From contig NZ_BNCD01000007.1 of NCBI RefSeq assembly GCF_014656295.1, positions 124,001-188,000 of the forward strand: 64,000 nucleotides of DNA. Direction: 5' to 3'. This DNA is from Streptomyces sulfonofaciens. Its GTDB lineage: Bacteria; Actinomycetota; Actinomycetes; Streptomycetales; Streptomycetaceae. The position numbers and the translations under genes are program-made. Position 1 is the first letter of the stretch. Each line of letters opens with the position of its first letter. The notes beneath the pieces are model-generated. The model did not search any database. It was not told where the DNA came from and worked only from the letters and a program-made list of their open reading frames with translations. Positions 17,338 through 26,753 of this stretch are shown piece by piece.

Positions 17338-19373
17338 CCACGACCACCCTCGCCGCACTCGTCCCCCTCCTGCCGTTCCTGGGCGCGGGAGCCGGCCTGC
17401 TGCTCGGCCGGACCGCGCCCGGCTACGCACGGCCCCTCGCGGTGGTGCCCACGCTGGCGGCCACGGTGTGCGCGGTGCTGGTGGCGGCACGGCAGGGCGG
17501 CGGACGGCCCGTCGACGCGGCCACCGAACTCACCCCGACCGGTTCGGTGCCCATCGACCTCGCCCTGCACCTCGACGGTTTCGCCGTGCTCGTCGCCGTC
17601 CTGGTCGGCCTCGTCGCCACCTGCGTGCAGATCTACTCGACCGGCTATCTGCGCGACGATCCGCGCTACCCCTCGTACGCGGCCCTCGTGTCGCTGTTCA
17701 CCTCCGCGATGCTGCTCGTCGTCTACTCGGGCGATCTGATGGTGCTGCTGGTCGGCTGGGAGGTCATGGGCATCTGCTCGTACTTCCTGGTCGGCCACTA
17801 CTGGGAGACGCCCGAGGCGCGTGCCGCCTCCCTGAAGGCGTTCCTGGTCACCAAGCTCGGTGACGTCCCCTTCCTCATCGGTCTGTTCGCGCTGGCCGCC
17901 GACGCCGGGTCCTTCCGCATCACGACCGTCCTCGGCACGGCCGCAGGCGGCGGGCTCGGCCACCCGACGCTGATCGCGCTGCTGCTGCTCGCCGGTGTCG
18001 CGGGCAAGTCCGCGCAGTTCCCGCTGCACACCTGGCTGCCCGACGCGATGGCGGGTCCCACACCCGTCTCCGCGCTGATCCATGCCGCCACGATGGTCGC
18101 CGCCGGCGTCTACTTCGTGGCCCGCCTCCTCCCCGTCTTCGCCGCCTCCGCGGCCGCGCTCGTCGTCCTCGCCGTGCTGGCCGCCGTGACCATGACCGGC
18201 TCGGCGCTGGCCGCGCTGGCACAGGACGACATCAAGCGCGTGCTCGCCTACTCGACCGTCGGTCAGCTCGGCTACATGACCGGCGCCCTGGCCGTCGGGG
18301 ACCGTGCCGCCGCCGTCTTCCACCTCCTTGCCCACGGCGCCTTCAAGGCGCTGCTCTTCCTCGCCGCGGGCGTGGTCATCCACGCCGCGGGTACCAACTC
18401 GCTTGCCGCCATGGCCCGGATGAGGAACCTCCGCGAACGCGTCCCCGACGCGTACTGGACGATGACCGTGGCGCTGCTGGCGCTCGCCGCGATCCCGCCG
18501 TTCAGCGGCTTCTTCTCCAAGGAGGCGGTGCTGGGTGCCGCTGAGCGCGCCGCCACCGGCCACCCCGCGCCGGTCCCCGCGGACGGCTCGGGCCTGCCCA
18601 GCGACCCGGGCATCGCGGGCGTGCCCACCTCGGCCGGCTGGATCGTGCTCATCGCCGGCCTGCTCACCGCGCTGCTCACCGCCGCCTACGCGACCCGGCT
18701 GTGGCTGCTGGCCTTCCGCGGCCGGGTCGGTGACGCGCCCGACCACGACGGCCAGCCCGTCGCGATGAACGCCGTCCTGTGGGTGCTCGCGATCCCCTCG
18801 CTCGCCTTCGGCCTCGCCACCGGCGTCCTGCCCGACTGGCTCGGCGGATCCGGTCTCACTCCCGTGCTCACCACCTCCGTCCTCGGTACGGGGGTCTCCC
18901 TGGCCGGCGGACTCATCGCCTACGGCGCCTGGCGGCACACCACCGCCCTGGCCGCGCGCGTCCCGCTCGGTGCCGTCGCCGCGGAACGCGACGCCGACGC
19001 CGGGTGGGTCGAGGCCGAGGCGATCGCCGCACACACCCCGGTCTACGGGGGCGTCGCCGCCGCGGACGACCCCGCCGACCCGGGCCGGCTGCTGCTGGGG
19101 CCGCTGCACCGCCACGCGGCCGTCGGCTTCCACCTCGACGCCCTGTACGCGGCGCTGTTCGTCGCCCCCGTACGGGCCGCGGCCCGGCTGGTCCGCTTCC
19201 TGGACCGCGAGGTCGTCGAGACCTATGTGCACGGCGCGGGCGCCCTGCCCCGTCTGCTGGGCGCGGCCGTGCGCCGGGCGCAGACCGGGAACGTGCAGAC
19301 CTATCTGAGCGCCCTGCTCGCCGGCTCCGCCGTGCTGGCGATCGTCGTCCTCGTCGCCACCGCGGGAGCGTGA
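17334..19373 (+). CDS. nuoL: NADH-quinone oxidoreductase-like subunit L
   Basis: A 679-residue antiporter-like proton channel subunit. It has the hallmark TM5 glutamate (LVGWEVMGICSYFLVGHYW), the TM7 lysine and adjacent HTWLPDAMAGPTPVSALIHA, DDIKRVLAYSTVGQLGYM, and AHGAFKALLFLAAGVVIHA. The C-terminal lateral-helix region is present in outline (FHLDALYAALFVAPVRAAARL) with a final TM helix. GTG overlaps the nuoK stop. A short acidic insert (AERDADAGWVEAEAIAAHTP) precedes the lateral helix. Confidence 0.94.
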   Translation: MTTTTLAALVPLLPFLGAGAGLLLGRTAPGYARPLAVVPTLAATVCAVLVAARQGGGRPVDAATELTPTGSVPIDLALHLDGFAVLVAVLVGLVATCVQIYSTGYLRDDPRYPSYAALVSLFTSAMLLVVYSGDLMVLLVGWEVMGICSYFLVGHYWETPEARAASLKAFLVTKLGDVPFLIGLFALAADAGSFRITTVLGTAAGGGLGHPTLIALLLLAGVAGKSAQFPLHTWLPDAMAGPTPVSALIHAATMVAAGVYFVARLLPVFAASAAALVVLAVLAAVTMTGSALAALAQDDIKRVLAYSTVGQLGYMTGALAVGDRAAAVFHLLAHGAFKALLFLAAGVVIHAAGTNSLAAMARMRNLRERVPDAYWTMTVALLALAAIPPFSGFFSKEAVLGAAERAATGHPAPVPADGSGLPSDPGIAGVPTSAGWIVLIAGLLTALLTAAYATRLWLLAFRGRVGDAPDHDGQPVAMNAVLWVLAIPSLAFGLATGVLPDWLGGSGLTPVLTTSVLGTGVSLAGGLIAYGAWRHTTALAARVPLGAVAAERDADAGWVEAEAIAAHTPVYGGVAAADDPADPGRLLLGPLHRHAAVGFHLDALYAALFVAPVRAAARLVRFLDREVVETYVHGAGALPRLLGAAVRRAQTGNVQTYLSALLAGSAVLAIVVLVATAGA

Positions 19374-19379
19374 GCAGCC

Positions 19380-21056
19380 GTGATCGATATCAGCCCGTCC
19401 GTGATGCAGGCCCTTCTCGCGTTGATCGTGGCCGGGCCGCTCCTCGGGGCCGCGACGGCACTGCTCCCGCCGCCGCCCGGTCTGAAGGGAGCATCACCCG
19501 AACAGGCGGTCCTGCGGCACGGCGTGACCGTCACCGGTGCCGTCCTCGTCGCGGCGGTCGTCCTGGCGCTCGGCTTCGACCACGACCACCCCTCGACCAT
19601 GCAGGCCACCACCGACGTCAACTGGATCCCGGCGCTGGACGTGCGCATCCACCTCGGCATCGACGGCATCTCCCTCCCCCTTCTGGTCCTGACCGCGCTG
19701 CTGACCTTCCTCTGCGCGCTGCACAGCTACGCCAAGCCGCCCCAGGGCCCCTCCGCGCCGCCTCCCAGGGCCTTCGTCGCGCTGCTGCTCCTGCTGGAGG
19801 GCGGCACCCTCGCCAGCTTCGCCGTCCTCGACCTGCTGCTGTTCTTCCTGGCCTTCGAGACGGTGCTCATCCCGATGTACTTCCTCATCGCCCGGTGGGG
19901 CGGCGAGGGCCGGCGGGCGGCCGCCTGGAGGTTCATCCTCTACACGCTCCTCGGGTCCGTGGTGATGCTGCTGGGCCTGCTGCTGGTCGGGCTTCGGGCC
20001 CACACGTTCGACATGGTGGCACTCGCCACTGACAACGGCCGGGGACTGAGTACGTCGGTGCAGGTCATCGCGGTTCTGGCGATCGGGCTCGGGCTGGCGG
20101 TGAAGTCGCCGATGTGGCCGCTGCACAGTTGGCTCCCCGACGCCCACACCGCCGCGCCCACCGTCGGCTCGGTCCTGCTGGCCGGCGTCCTGCTCAAGAT
20201 GGGCACGTACGGGTTCGTCCGGATCGTCCTGCCGATCGCGCCGGACGGGCTGCACACCTTCGCGCCCTACCTCGCCGCCCTCGCCGTCGCCGGCATCATC
20301 TACGGGTCGCTCGCCTGCCTCGCGCTCGCCCTCCCGTCAGCCGGCCGCCGCCCCTCCTCGGGGCGCTTCGCGCCGCGGCCGCCCACCGGTGCCAGGGGCG
20401 ACCTCAAACGACTCATCGCCTACTCGTCGGTCGGCCACATGGGCTTCGTCCTGCTCGGCATCGCCACCATGACACCGACCGGTGTGAACGGCGCGCTGTT
20501 CGCCAACGTCGCCCACGGGCTCATCACCGGCCTGCTGTTCTTCCTCGTCGGCGCGGTGAAGGACCGCACCGGCAGCACCGACCTCGACACGCTGGCGCAG
20601 GACGCCGGCGCCGCGCTCTACGGCAGGGCCCCGCGGCTCGGCGGGCTGCTCGCCTTCGGCGCCGTCGCGTCGCTCGGGCTGCCGGGCCTCGCCGGGTTCT
20701 GGGGCGAGATGCTGGCCATGTTCGGCGCGTTCCGGCCCGCCGACGGCCTCAGCCGCCCCGCCTACCTCACGTATCTCGCCCTTGCCGGACTCGGCACCCT
20801 GCTCACCGCCGCGTACCTGCTCATCGTGGTCCGCCGGGTCTGCATGGGCCCCGGACGGCTGGAGGGCACCGGGGCCGGAGCGGCCGGCGGCGGACCCGCC
20901 CCCGTGCTCGCAGAGCTGCCCGACGTGCGCGCCCACGAGTTCGCCGCGTGGACACCGCTGGTCGCCCTCACCGTCCTCGCCGGACTCTGGCCCGCCGCCC
21001 TCCTCGGGCTGACGAACCCGGCCGTGCAGCAGCTCCTCGCAGGAGGCCCCAAGTGA
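19380..21056 (+). CDS. nuoM: NADH-quinone oxidoreductase-like subunit M
   Basis: A 558-residue antiporter-like proton channel. Conserved segments: LAFETVLIPMYFLIARWG with the TM5 glutamate, WPLHSWLPDAHTAAPTVGSV, LKRLIAYSSVGHMGFVLLGI, NVAHGLITGLLFFLVGAVKD and GLPGLAGFWGEMLAMFG. A ~20-residue basic insert (PSAGRRPSSGRFAPRPPTG) sits just before the LKRLIAYSS helix, where relatives have a short loop. GTG lies six bases after the nuoL stop; the TGA overlaps the nuoN GTG. Confidence 0.94.
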   Translation: MIDISPSVMQALLALIVAGPLLGAATALLPPPPGLKGASPEQAVLRHGVTVTGAVLVAAVVLALGFDHDHPSTMQATTDVNWIPALDVRIHLGIDGISLPLLVLTALLTFLCALHSYAKPPQGPSAPPPRAFVALLLLLEGGTLASFAVLDLLLFFLAFETVLIPMYFLIARWGGEGRRAAAWRFILYTLLGSVVMLLGLLLVGLRAHTFDMVALATDNGRGLSTSVQVIAVLAIGLGLAVKSPMWPLHSWLPDAHTAAPTVGSVLLAGVLLKMGTYGFVRIVLPIAPDGLHTFAPYLAALAVAGIIYGSLACLALALPSAGRRPSSGRFAPRPPTGARGDLKRLIAYSSVGHMGFVLLGIATMTPTGVNGALFANVAHGLITGLLFFLVGAVKDRTGSTDLDTLAQDAGAALYGRAPRLGGLLAFGAVASLGLPGLAGFWGEMLAMFGAFRPADGLSRPAYLTYLALAGLGTLLTAAYLLIVVRRVCMGPGRLEGTGAGAAGGGPAPVLAELPDVRAHEFAAWTPLVALTVLAGLWPAALLGLTNPAVQQLLAGGPK

Positions 21057-22765
21057 CCGAGACCGCCGCGGGCGTCGTGCAGTCCGTCGACTGGCTCGCG
21101 ATCGCGCCGCCCACCATCGCCGCACTCGTGGCCCTGGTGGTCCTCGTCGCCGATCTCTTCACGGACGACAGCAGGAAGGCCGTCCTCGGCTGGATCTCCG
21201 TCACCGGCCTCGCCCTGGCGGCGCTCTCCCTGCTGCCGCTGCTCGACGGCCACCGGTCCACCTTCTGCCGTACCGGCCGCTCCTCCGTATGCAGCTACAC
21301 GGCGGACCACTTCGCCCTGGTCATCCAGTTCCTCGTACTGGGCGGCGCGCTGCTCGCCGCCCTGCTGTCGGTCAGCATGCTGCGGGACGCCAGGAGCGGG
21401 GGTGCACGGCGCGCGCGTGGCGGAGGTCGCGGGGACGCGGGCACGGACGGTGCGCGCCCGGCTCAGGGGGCCGGCCCGGACGGTGTGCGGAACGCGGCGG
21501 TCGGCTCACTCGGCGGTGCGCGGAACACGGCGGGCGGCCCGGCCGTCCCCGACGGGGAGTTCTGGTTCCTGCTGCTGTCCTCGGCCGCGGGCGCCGCCCT
21601 GCTGCCCGCCGCGCGGGACCTGGCCACCCTTGTGGTCGCCCTTGAGGTCGCCTCCCTGCCCGCGTTCGCCCTGGTGGGCCTCAAACGCGGCGACCGCAGG
21701 TCCGCGGAGGCGGCCCTGAAGTTCTTCCTGTCGTCCGTCACCGCCACCGCCGTGACGCTCCTGGGGGCGAGCTTCGTGTACGCGGCCACCGGCAGCCTCT
21801 ATCTGACGGAGATCGCCGGCCGCCTGCCGCACGTCGACGGCCAACTGCACACCCTCGCCAGGGCCGGAGTGATCCTCACCCTGGTGGGCTTCGCCTTCAA
21901 GACGGCCGCCGTGCCCTTCCACTTCTGGGTGCCCGACACCTACGTGGGCGCCCCGCTGCCCGTCGCCGCGTACCTCTCCGTCGTCGGCAAGGCGGTCGGC
22001 TTCTCCGGGCTCATCCTGGTCACGGTCATAGCCTTCCCCTCGTACGCACACGTGTGGGGTCCCGCGCTCGCCGTACTCGCCGCGCTCACCATGACCGCGG
22101 GCAACGCCGCCGCACTGCGCCAGCAGCCCACGCGCGCGTACAGCGCGGTCCGGCTGCTCGCCTGGTCGTCCGTCGGCCAGGCGGGCTACCTGCTCGTGCC
22201 GATAGCGGCGGCCGGCAGCGCCGACGATCCGGAGCACGCCGTCGGCTCCACCGTCGCGTACGCCCTGATGTACGCGGTGGTCAACCTCGGGGCCTTCGCC
22301 GTGGCCGCGCTGGTCGCGCGCAGCAGCCCCCTCAACCGCATCGACGACTACCGCGGCCTCTACGCCCGGCGCCCGCTGACCGCCCTGCTGCTGGCCTTCT
22401 TCCTGCTCTGCCTCGCCGGACTGCCACCCGGTGTGATCGGCCTCTTCGCCAAGGTCACCGTCTTCTCCTCGGCGGTCGGCGCGGGCCTCGGCTGGCTCGC
22501 CGTGCTCATGGCCGTGAACGTCGTGATCGCGCTCTACTACTACCTCCACTGGACGGCACTCCTCTTCCGCGCCCCCCGGACGGACGCCCGTCCCCGCAGC
22601 GACGGCCCCGCCCCGGCGGTACCGGGCCCCGCAGCGCCAGGCACCACCGCCCCCGCGGTACCGGTACCGCTCACCGCGGCGCTCGTCCTCACCGCGGTCC
22701 TTGCGCTGGCCCTGTCCGGCGCCCCCCAACTGGTCCTGCGGTTCTCCACCGCCGGCCTGTTCTGA
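21053..22765 (+). CDS. nuoN: NADH-quinone oxidoreductase-like subunit N
   Basis: A 570-residue third antiporter-like subunit and last gene of the operon. Features seen: LVVALEVASLPAFALVGLKR, FKTAAVPFHFWVPDTYVGAP, VRLLAWSSVGQAGYLLVPIA, and LAGLPPGVIGLFAKVTVFS. About 55 low-complexity residues rich in Gly/Ala/Arg/Asp (positions ~118-172) are inserted between helices 3 and 4, and ~30 Pro/Ala residues precede the last helix. GTGA overlap with nuoM. It closes a polycistron of ten genes over ~10.4 kb. Confidence 0.93.
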   Translation: MTETAAGVVQSVDWLAIAPPTIAALVALVVLVADLFTDDSRKAVLGWISVTGLALAALSLLPLLDGHRSTFCRTGRSSVCSYTADHFALVIQFLVLGGALLAALLSVSMLRDARSGGARRARGGGRGDAGTDGARPAQGAGPDGVRNAAVGSLGGARNTAGGPAVPDGEFWFLLLSSAAGAALLPAARDLATLVVALEVASLPAFALVGLKRGDRRSAEAALKFFLSSVTATAVTLLGASFVYAATGSLYLTEIAGRLPHVDGQLHTLARAGVILTLVGFAFKTAAVPFHFWVPDTYVGAPLPVAAYLSVVGKAVGFSGLILVTVIAFPSYAHVWGPALAVLAALTMTAGNAAALRQQPTRAYSAVRLLAWSSVGQAGYLLVPIAAAGSADDPEHAVGSTVAYALMYAVVNLGAFAVAALVARSSPLNRIDDYRGLYARRPLTALLLAFFLLCLAGLPPGVIGLFAKVTVFSSAVGAGLGWLAVLMAVNVVIALYYYLHWTALLFRAPRTDARPRSDGPAPAVPGPAAPGTTAPAVPVPLTAALVLTAVLALALSGAPQLVLRFSTAGLF

Positions 22766-22867
22766 CGGCGGTCCCTCCGCTCCGCCGCCAAGCTGCCCGG
22801 ACCTCCCGCCCCGTCGCCCGGGTCCTCCGTCCCGCCGCCGGGCCCTGCGCCCCGCCGCCCGGTCCCT

Positions 22868-22925
22868 TTCCGCCCAGCGCAGGGCCCTCCATCCCGTTCC
22901 GCCCAGCCCAGGGCCCTCCATCCCG
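22868..22925. repeat. Two tandem 29-bp repeats after nuoN
   Basis: Units at 22868..22896 and 22897..22925 differ at one base (core CGCCCAGCNCAGGGCCCTCC). They lie in the 346-base gap between nuoN and htpX, which otherwise shows shorter CCGCCG-rich repeats and no gene. The htpX promoter is probably near 23000-23090 but is not clear. Confidence 0.75.
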
Positions 22926-23111
22926 CCGCGCGGCCCGTGCGGGGGCGCGTCGGCCTGTGGCGCGCCGGTGGGCCGCACATCACGCCCCGCCGCCACGGAC
23001 AGCAGGGAACTAGAACTCCGCGCCTGGCGTTGATCCGTACAGGAAGGTCCACCGGACCGTGGAAGCACCAGCAGCAGAGGGTTCCCTGCAGCAACACCAG
23101 GAGGGCGTACT

Positions 23112-23975
23112 GTGCACCGCCGGCACAACGGGCTGAAAACCGCCGTACTCCTCGGGGGACTGTCCGCACTCATCCTCGTGATCGGCAGTTTCTTCGGACG
23201 TACGGGCCTCGTCGTCGCGCTCCTCGTGGCGCTCGGCACCAACGCGTACGCGTACTGGAACAGCGACAAGCTGGCCCTGCGCGCCATGCGCGCACGCCCC
23301 GTCAGCGAGTTCGAGGCCCCCGGCCTCTACCGCATGGTCCGCGACCTCTCCACCCAGGCCCGCCAGCCCATGCCCCGGCTCTACATCTCCCCGACGGAGG
23401 CGCCGAACGCGTTCGCCACCGGCCGCAATCCCCGCAACGCCGCGGTGTGCTGCACCGAGGGCATCCTGAGCCTCCTGGACGAGCGCGAGCTGCGCGGCGT
23501 GATCGGGCACGAACTGAGTCACGTCTACAACCGCGACATCCTCATCTCCTCCGTCGCGGGCGCCCTCGCCTCTGTCATCATCTTCCTGGTGAACTTCGCC
23601 TGGCTGATCCCCTTCGGCCGCTCCGACAACGACGAGGGTCCCGGCATCTTCGGTTTCCTGCTGATCATGCTCCTCGGACCGCTCGCCGCGTCCGTCATCC
23701 AGCTCGCCATCAGCCGTTCCAGGGAGTACGAGGCGGACGCCTCCGGCGCCCAGCTCACCGGCGACCCGCTGGCCCTCGCCAGTGCCCTGCGCAAGCTGGA
23801 GGCGGGCACCCGCCAGCTCCCGCTGCCGCCCGAGCCGCGGCTCGAGACGGCGAGCCACATGATGATTGCGAATCCTTTCCGTCCGGGGCAGGGCATGGCC
23901 AAGATGTTCTCCACCCACCCACCCATGGCGGAGCGCATCGCCCGGCTAGAGCAGATGGCAGGTCGCTACCAGTGA
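23112..23975 (+). CDS. htpX: HtpX-like M48 membrane metalloprotease
   Basis: A 287-residue zinc metalloprotease for membrane-protein quality control. Two N-terminal helices (TAVLLGGLSALILVIGSFFG and LVVALLVALGTNAYAYW) precede NAFATGRNP and the zinc motif HELSH in GVIGHELSHVYNRDIL (~residues 136-140), then two more helices and the third-ligand segment SREYEADASGA. The C-terminal FSTHPPMAERIARLEQM is standard. GTG start is well placed seven bases after AGGAGGG. The GTGA overlap with the next gene makes a two-gene unit. Confidence 0.93.
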   Translation: MHRRHNGLKTAVLLGGLSALILVIGSFFGRTGLVVALLVALGTNAYAYWNSDKLALRAMRARPVSEFEAPGLYRMVRDLSTQARQPMPRLYISPTEAPNAFATGRNPRNAAVCCTEGILSLLDERELRGVIGHELSHVYNRDILISSVAGALASVIIFLVNFAWLIPFGRSDNDEGPGIFGFLLIMLLGPLAASVIQLAISRSREYEADASGAQLTGDPLALASALRKLEAGTRQLPLPPEPRLETASHMMIANPFRPGQGMAKMFSTHPPMAERIARLEQMAGRYQ

Positions 23976-24370
23976 AGACAGCCCTCAACATCATCTGGCT
24001 CGTCCTGAGCGGCCTCTGGCTGTTCCTGAGCTACTTCGCCGCCGGACTGCTCCTGTGCGTCACCATCATCGGCATCCCTTTCGGGATCGCCGCATTCCGT
24101 ATCGGCATCTACGCCCTGTGGCCCTTCGGCTACACCACGGTCGAGCGCCCTGACGCAGGTGCCCCCTCCTGCGTCGGCAACGCCCTCTGGCTGATCCTCG
24201 CGGGCTGGTGGATCGCCCTGGGCCACATCGTGACCGGTGTCGCCCTGTGCATCACCATCATCGGCATCCCCCTGGGCATTGCGAACTTCAAGCTGATTCC
24301 CGTCGCTCTGCTTCCCTTCGGCCGCGAGATCGTCCGGACGGACCAGCCGTTCGCGACGGACCGCTGGTAG
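23972..24370 (+). CDS. YccF-domain inner-membrane protein
   Basis: A 132-residue protein made of two tandem YccF (DUF307) repeats, each with a hydrophobic helix pair and the signature CVTIIGIPFGIAAFRIG / CITIIGIPLGIANFKLIP followed by ALWPFG / ALLPFG. Function of the family is not established. It overlaps htpX by four bases (GTGA), so the two are co-translated; a membrane-stress role with HtpX is inference only. Confidence 0.88.
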   Translation: MKTALNIIWLVLSGLWLFLSYFAAGLLLCVTIIGIPFGIAAFRIGIYALWPFGYTTVERPDAGAPSCVGNALWLILAGWWIALGHIVTGVALCITIIGIPLGIANFKLIPVALLPFGREIVRTDQPFATDRW

Positions 24371-24376
24371 CGGACC

Positions 24377-26029
24377 GTGCAGCCCCCGGTGTACGCACTC
24401 GCGGCGTACGACGCCGAGGGGCCGGAGTACGCCGGCGGCCCCCCGGCGTACACGGAGCCGGCCCGCCCCCCGAGCCGCTCAGCGGATGCCCACGAGCGGG
24501 CCGACGCACTCGGGCGCTCCGAGGCGGACGGCCTCTGGGCGCTCTGCGCGGACGCCGCCGGCCTGTTCGCCGACCCTGCGCCCCCCTTACGCGCACGGTT
24601 CGAACTGCTCGGCTGCACCCCCGAAGGACAACTGCGTGCGGCCCTGGAGGCGCTCCGGGCGACCACCGCTCAGGGCGGTACCCCCGGGGGAGGCCGTCCC
24701 GGGACCGCACCTCGGGGAGGTCCCTACGAGGGGTCCGGCTCCTACGAGAGCGCCTTCCGAAGAAACCGGGCCGACGCTTCCCGGGCGAGCACACGGGCAG
24801 CGGGCTCCCAAAGAGAGGGATCGGCAGCCGGCTCCCGGGGAGAGCGATCCGCGGCCGGCCTCCAGGGCAGTCGATCCGAGGGCCCCAGCCGGGAAGACCG
24901 TGTCGAAGACCTCGCTCGGGAAGGCCGTCAGGAAGGCGCGGCGGAAGGCTCTAGCGAAGGCACTGCCCAGGAAGGCCGGTCCGCAGGCTCTGCCGAGCGA
25001 GGCCGGTCCGCGGGCCCCGTCGGGGGAGGCCGGTCCGAAGGACCAGCCGGGGAAGGCCGGTCCGAAGGGCTCGGCGGGGGAGGCCGTTCCGCCCCGCTCG
25101 GATCGCTCGTCCTCCAGACCGTGGACAGGACCGGACGGCGGGTAGCCGAGTGGTACCTGAAGGACGTGCGCCTCCTGGACGAGCGCCACTGCGCCCGTGA
25201 CCTCTCGCTACGCGACCTCACCATCGAGGCGTCGGTTCAGGAGAGCCAGCCCGACTACCCCTACCGTCCACCACTCTCCCCGGGCTACCGCCTCCTCAGC
25301 GCGCAGGGCCGCCCCCTGGGACACTGCCGGGACCTGGCATGTGTACGGGAGCCGGTGCCTGAGCCCGAGGAGCCCTCCATACGCCTCGTCGGCTGCGTGC
25401 CCCGCGGCGCGCTCCACAGGGCGCTCGCCGTCGGCGACGAGGACCTGGGGCACGCGAAGATCCTCCGCCTGGACGCCCAGGGCCGCACCCTCCAATACGC
25501 CGTGGAGGGCGAGATACTCGCCTGGACACCCTCCGGACGCGGCCTCGTCGACCTCACCCTCGAACCCTGGTCGCCCCGGCCCCCGCTCGCCGCCCGCGAG
25601 GTCTGGGACCTGTGGTGGCCCGGATGGCCCGCCCAACGGAACCTATGGGCGCGATGCGGTTCCGAGGGCAGGCGCTACTGGCTGGTCACGGCCCTGGAGA
25701 ACCACGCCAGGGCCCGCCGTGACCCTGACGCCCCGCCAGGCACGACCTACCACCTGGACGGCCGGTACGTCACGGACGAGAGCGGGTTCTACTGCGCGCT
25801 CGGAGAAGCGGTGAACGGCCCGGGCGGGTACTTCGGCCACAACCCGGACTCCCTGATCGACTGCTTATGCGGCCACTTCGGAGCCAGGGCCCCCTTCACC
25901 CTCGTCTGGCACGACTCCGCGACCGCCCGAGCCTGCCTGGGCGTCACCCCGCAGACGGCACGTCCGGCGACGTTCGAGGAACTTGGGAGAGCGTTGCGGC
26001 AGTGGGGAGTGGAGACGGTGCTGGCATGA
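24377..26029 (+). CDS. Barstar-domain protein with repetitive middle region
   Basis: A 550-residue protein. The last ~95 residues (456-550) match the barstar (barnase inhibitor) fold: TYHLDGRYVTDESGFYCALG, NGPGGYFGHNPDSLIDCL, PFTLVWHDSATARACLG and the C-terminal FEELGRALRQWGVETVL. Residues ~255-450 contain a repeated beta-rich module (LGHCRDLACVRE; LVGCVPRG). Between ~95 and 245 it is low complexity. No barnase-like toxin is encoded nearby, so it may be a solitary immunity protein or have a different role. Two TTA leucine codons (codon 71 at 24587..24589 and codon 497 at 25865..25867) imply dependence on the bldA tRNA. GTG at 24377 lies six bases after the YccF stop. Confidence 0.75.
   Translation: MQPPVYALAAYDAEGPEYAGGPPAYTEPARPPSRSADAHERADALGRSEADGLWALCADAAGLFADPAPPLRARFELLGCTPEGQLRAALEALRATTAQGGTPGGGRPGTAPRGGPYEGSGSYESAFRRNRADASRASTRAAGSQREGSAAGSRGERSAAGLQGSRSEGPSREDRVEDLAREGRQEGAAEGSSEGTAQEGRSAGSAERGRSAGPVGGGRSEGPAGEGRSEGLGGGGRSAPLGSLVLQTVDRTGRRVAEWYLKDVRLLDERHCARDLSLRDLTIEASVQESQPDYPYRPPLSPGYRLLSAQGRPLGHCRDLACVREPVPEPEEPSIRLVGCVPRGALHRALAVGDEDLGHAKILRLDAQGRTLQYAVEGEILAWTPSGRGLVDLTLEPWSPRPPLAAREVWDLWWPGWPAQRNLWARCGSEGRRYWLVTALENHARARRDPDAPPGTTYHLDGRYVTDESGFYCALGEAVNGPGGYFGHNPDSLIDCLCGHFGARAPFTLVWHDSATARACLGVTPQTARPATFEELGRALRQWGVETVLA
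24974..25090. repeat. 27-bp in-frame tandem repeats in the barstar-domain gene
   Basis: Just over four copies beginning GGCCGGTCCG encode nine-residue units GRSAGSAER, GRSAGPVGG, GRSEGPAGE, GRSEGLGGG. Flanking sequence shows weaker versions. Confidence 0.85.
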
Positions 26030-26753
26030 GGACCGTCGACCTGCGGGCGGCTCCGACGCTTCGGCCGCGGGCTGCCCGGCTACGGTCTGTCCGGTACCGA
26101 CAAGCCCCGGCCGCCGGCCGTCGGGCAGCGTAACGTCCGGCAGCCGACCGCAGCCGACCGCAGCCGACCGCAGCCGACCGTCAGGCGAGGGCCGTCAGGG
26201 TGGGCTGTCAGGGAAGGCATTGGGGAAGGCATCCGGGGCAGATATCCGGACACTGGAACAGGCGTCCGGTGACCGGTGCAGACGCCCGGTGCAGAGGCCC
26301 GGAGCAGACGCCCGGTGCTGGGCGTCCGGTAGCGGGCCGTACCTTCCGGCCCGAAGGTGGCGAACGCCGGGCCCTTGACGGGCCGTCCGGCAGAAGGCAG
26401 GGCCTCGGCCCCAGCGGGCCGGTTCCGCGCAACCAGTGCCGTCCTGTGGCGCGTCCTCCCTGACAACGTCACCCGATTGCCATAAGTTCGCGATCACCTG
26501 GGCATACGATCACCCGGGCGTACCTTCGCCCGGGCATCCTCCGCCCGTACGAACCGTCAACCGCCCGCCGGTGACCGAGCCCGGCCGGACGCCGGAAGCA
26601 GGGCCGCCGCACCAGGGCAGGCCCACCGATCCGACCCGACCCCGACCGTCACCGTCCACCACCCGTCCCACCCCACGACTCCCACACACCCCGTTCCACG
26701 ACCGCCGTGACGCATCGCGCCACGGCGTACACGTACGAAAGGCAGGTTCCGGC
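26030..26753. repeat. Intergenic region with several short tandem repeats
   Basis: A 724-base gap with no gene. It holds four or more copies of CAGCCGACCG (about 26138-26182), runs of GACGCCCGGTGCAGA-like units (26270-26330), and a pair of 16-base direct repeats, GATCACCTGGGCATAC / GATCACCCGGGCGTAC (26492..26523). The last pair, ~230 bases before the GlsB-like gene, could be a regulatory site for it. Confidence 0.55.

Noticed and set aside
17187..19232. 681-codon minus-strand frame over nuoL/nuoK
   Set aside because: Shadow of nuoL; Gly/Arg/Gln/His-rich with no domain.
26080..26497. Two minus-strand frames of 100-130 codons before the GlsB-like gene
   Set aside because: Made of repeat sequence; Arg/Pro/Gly-rich, no ribosome site, no motif.
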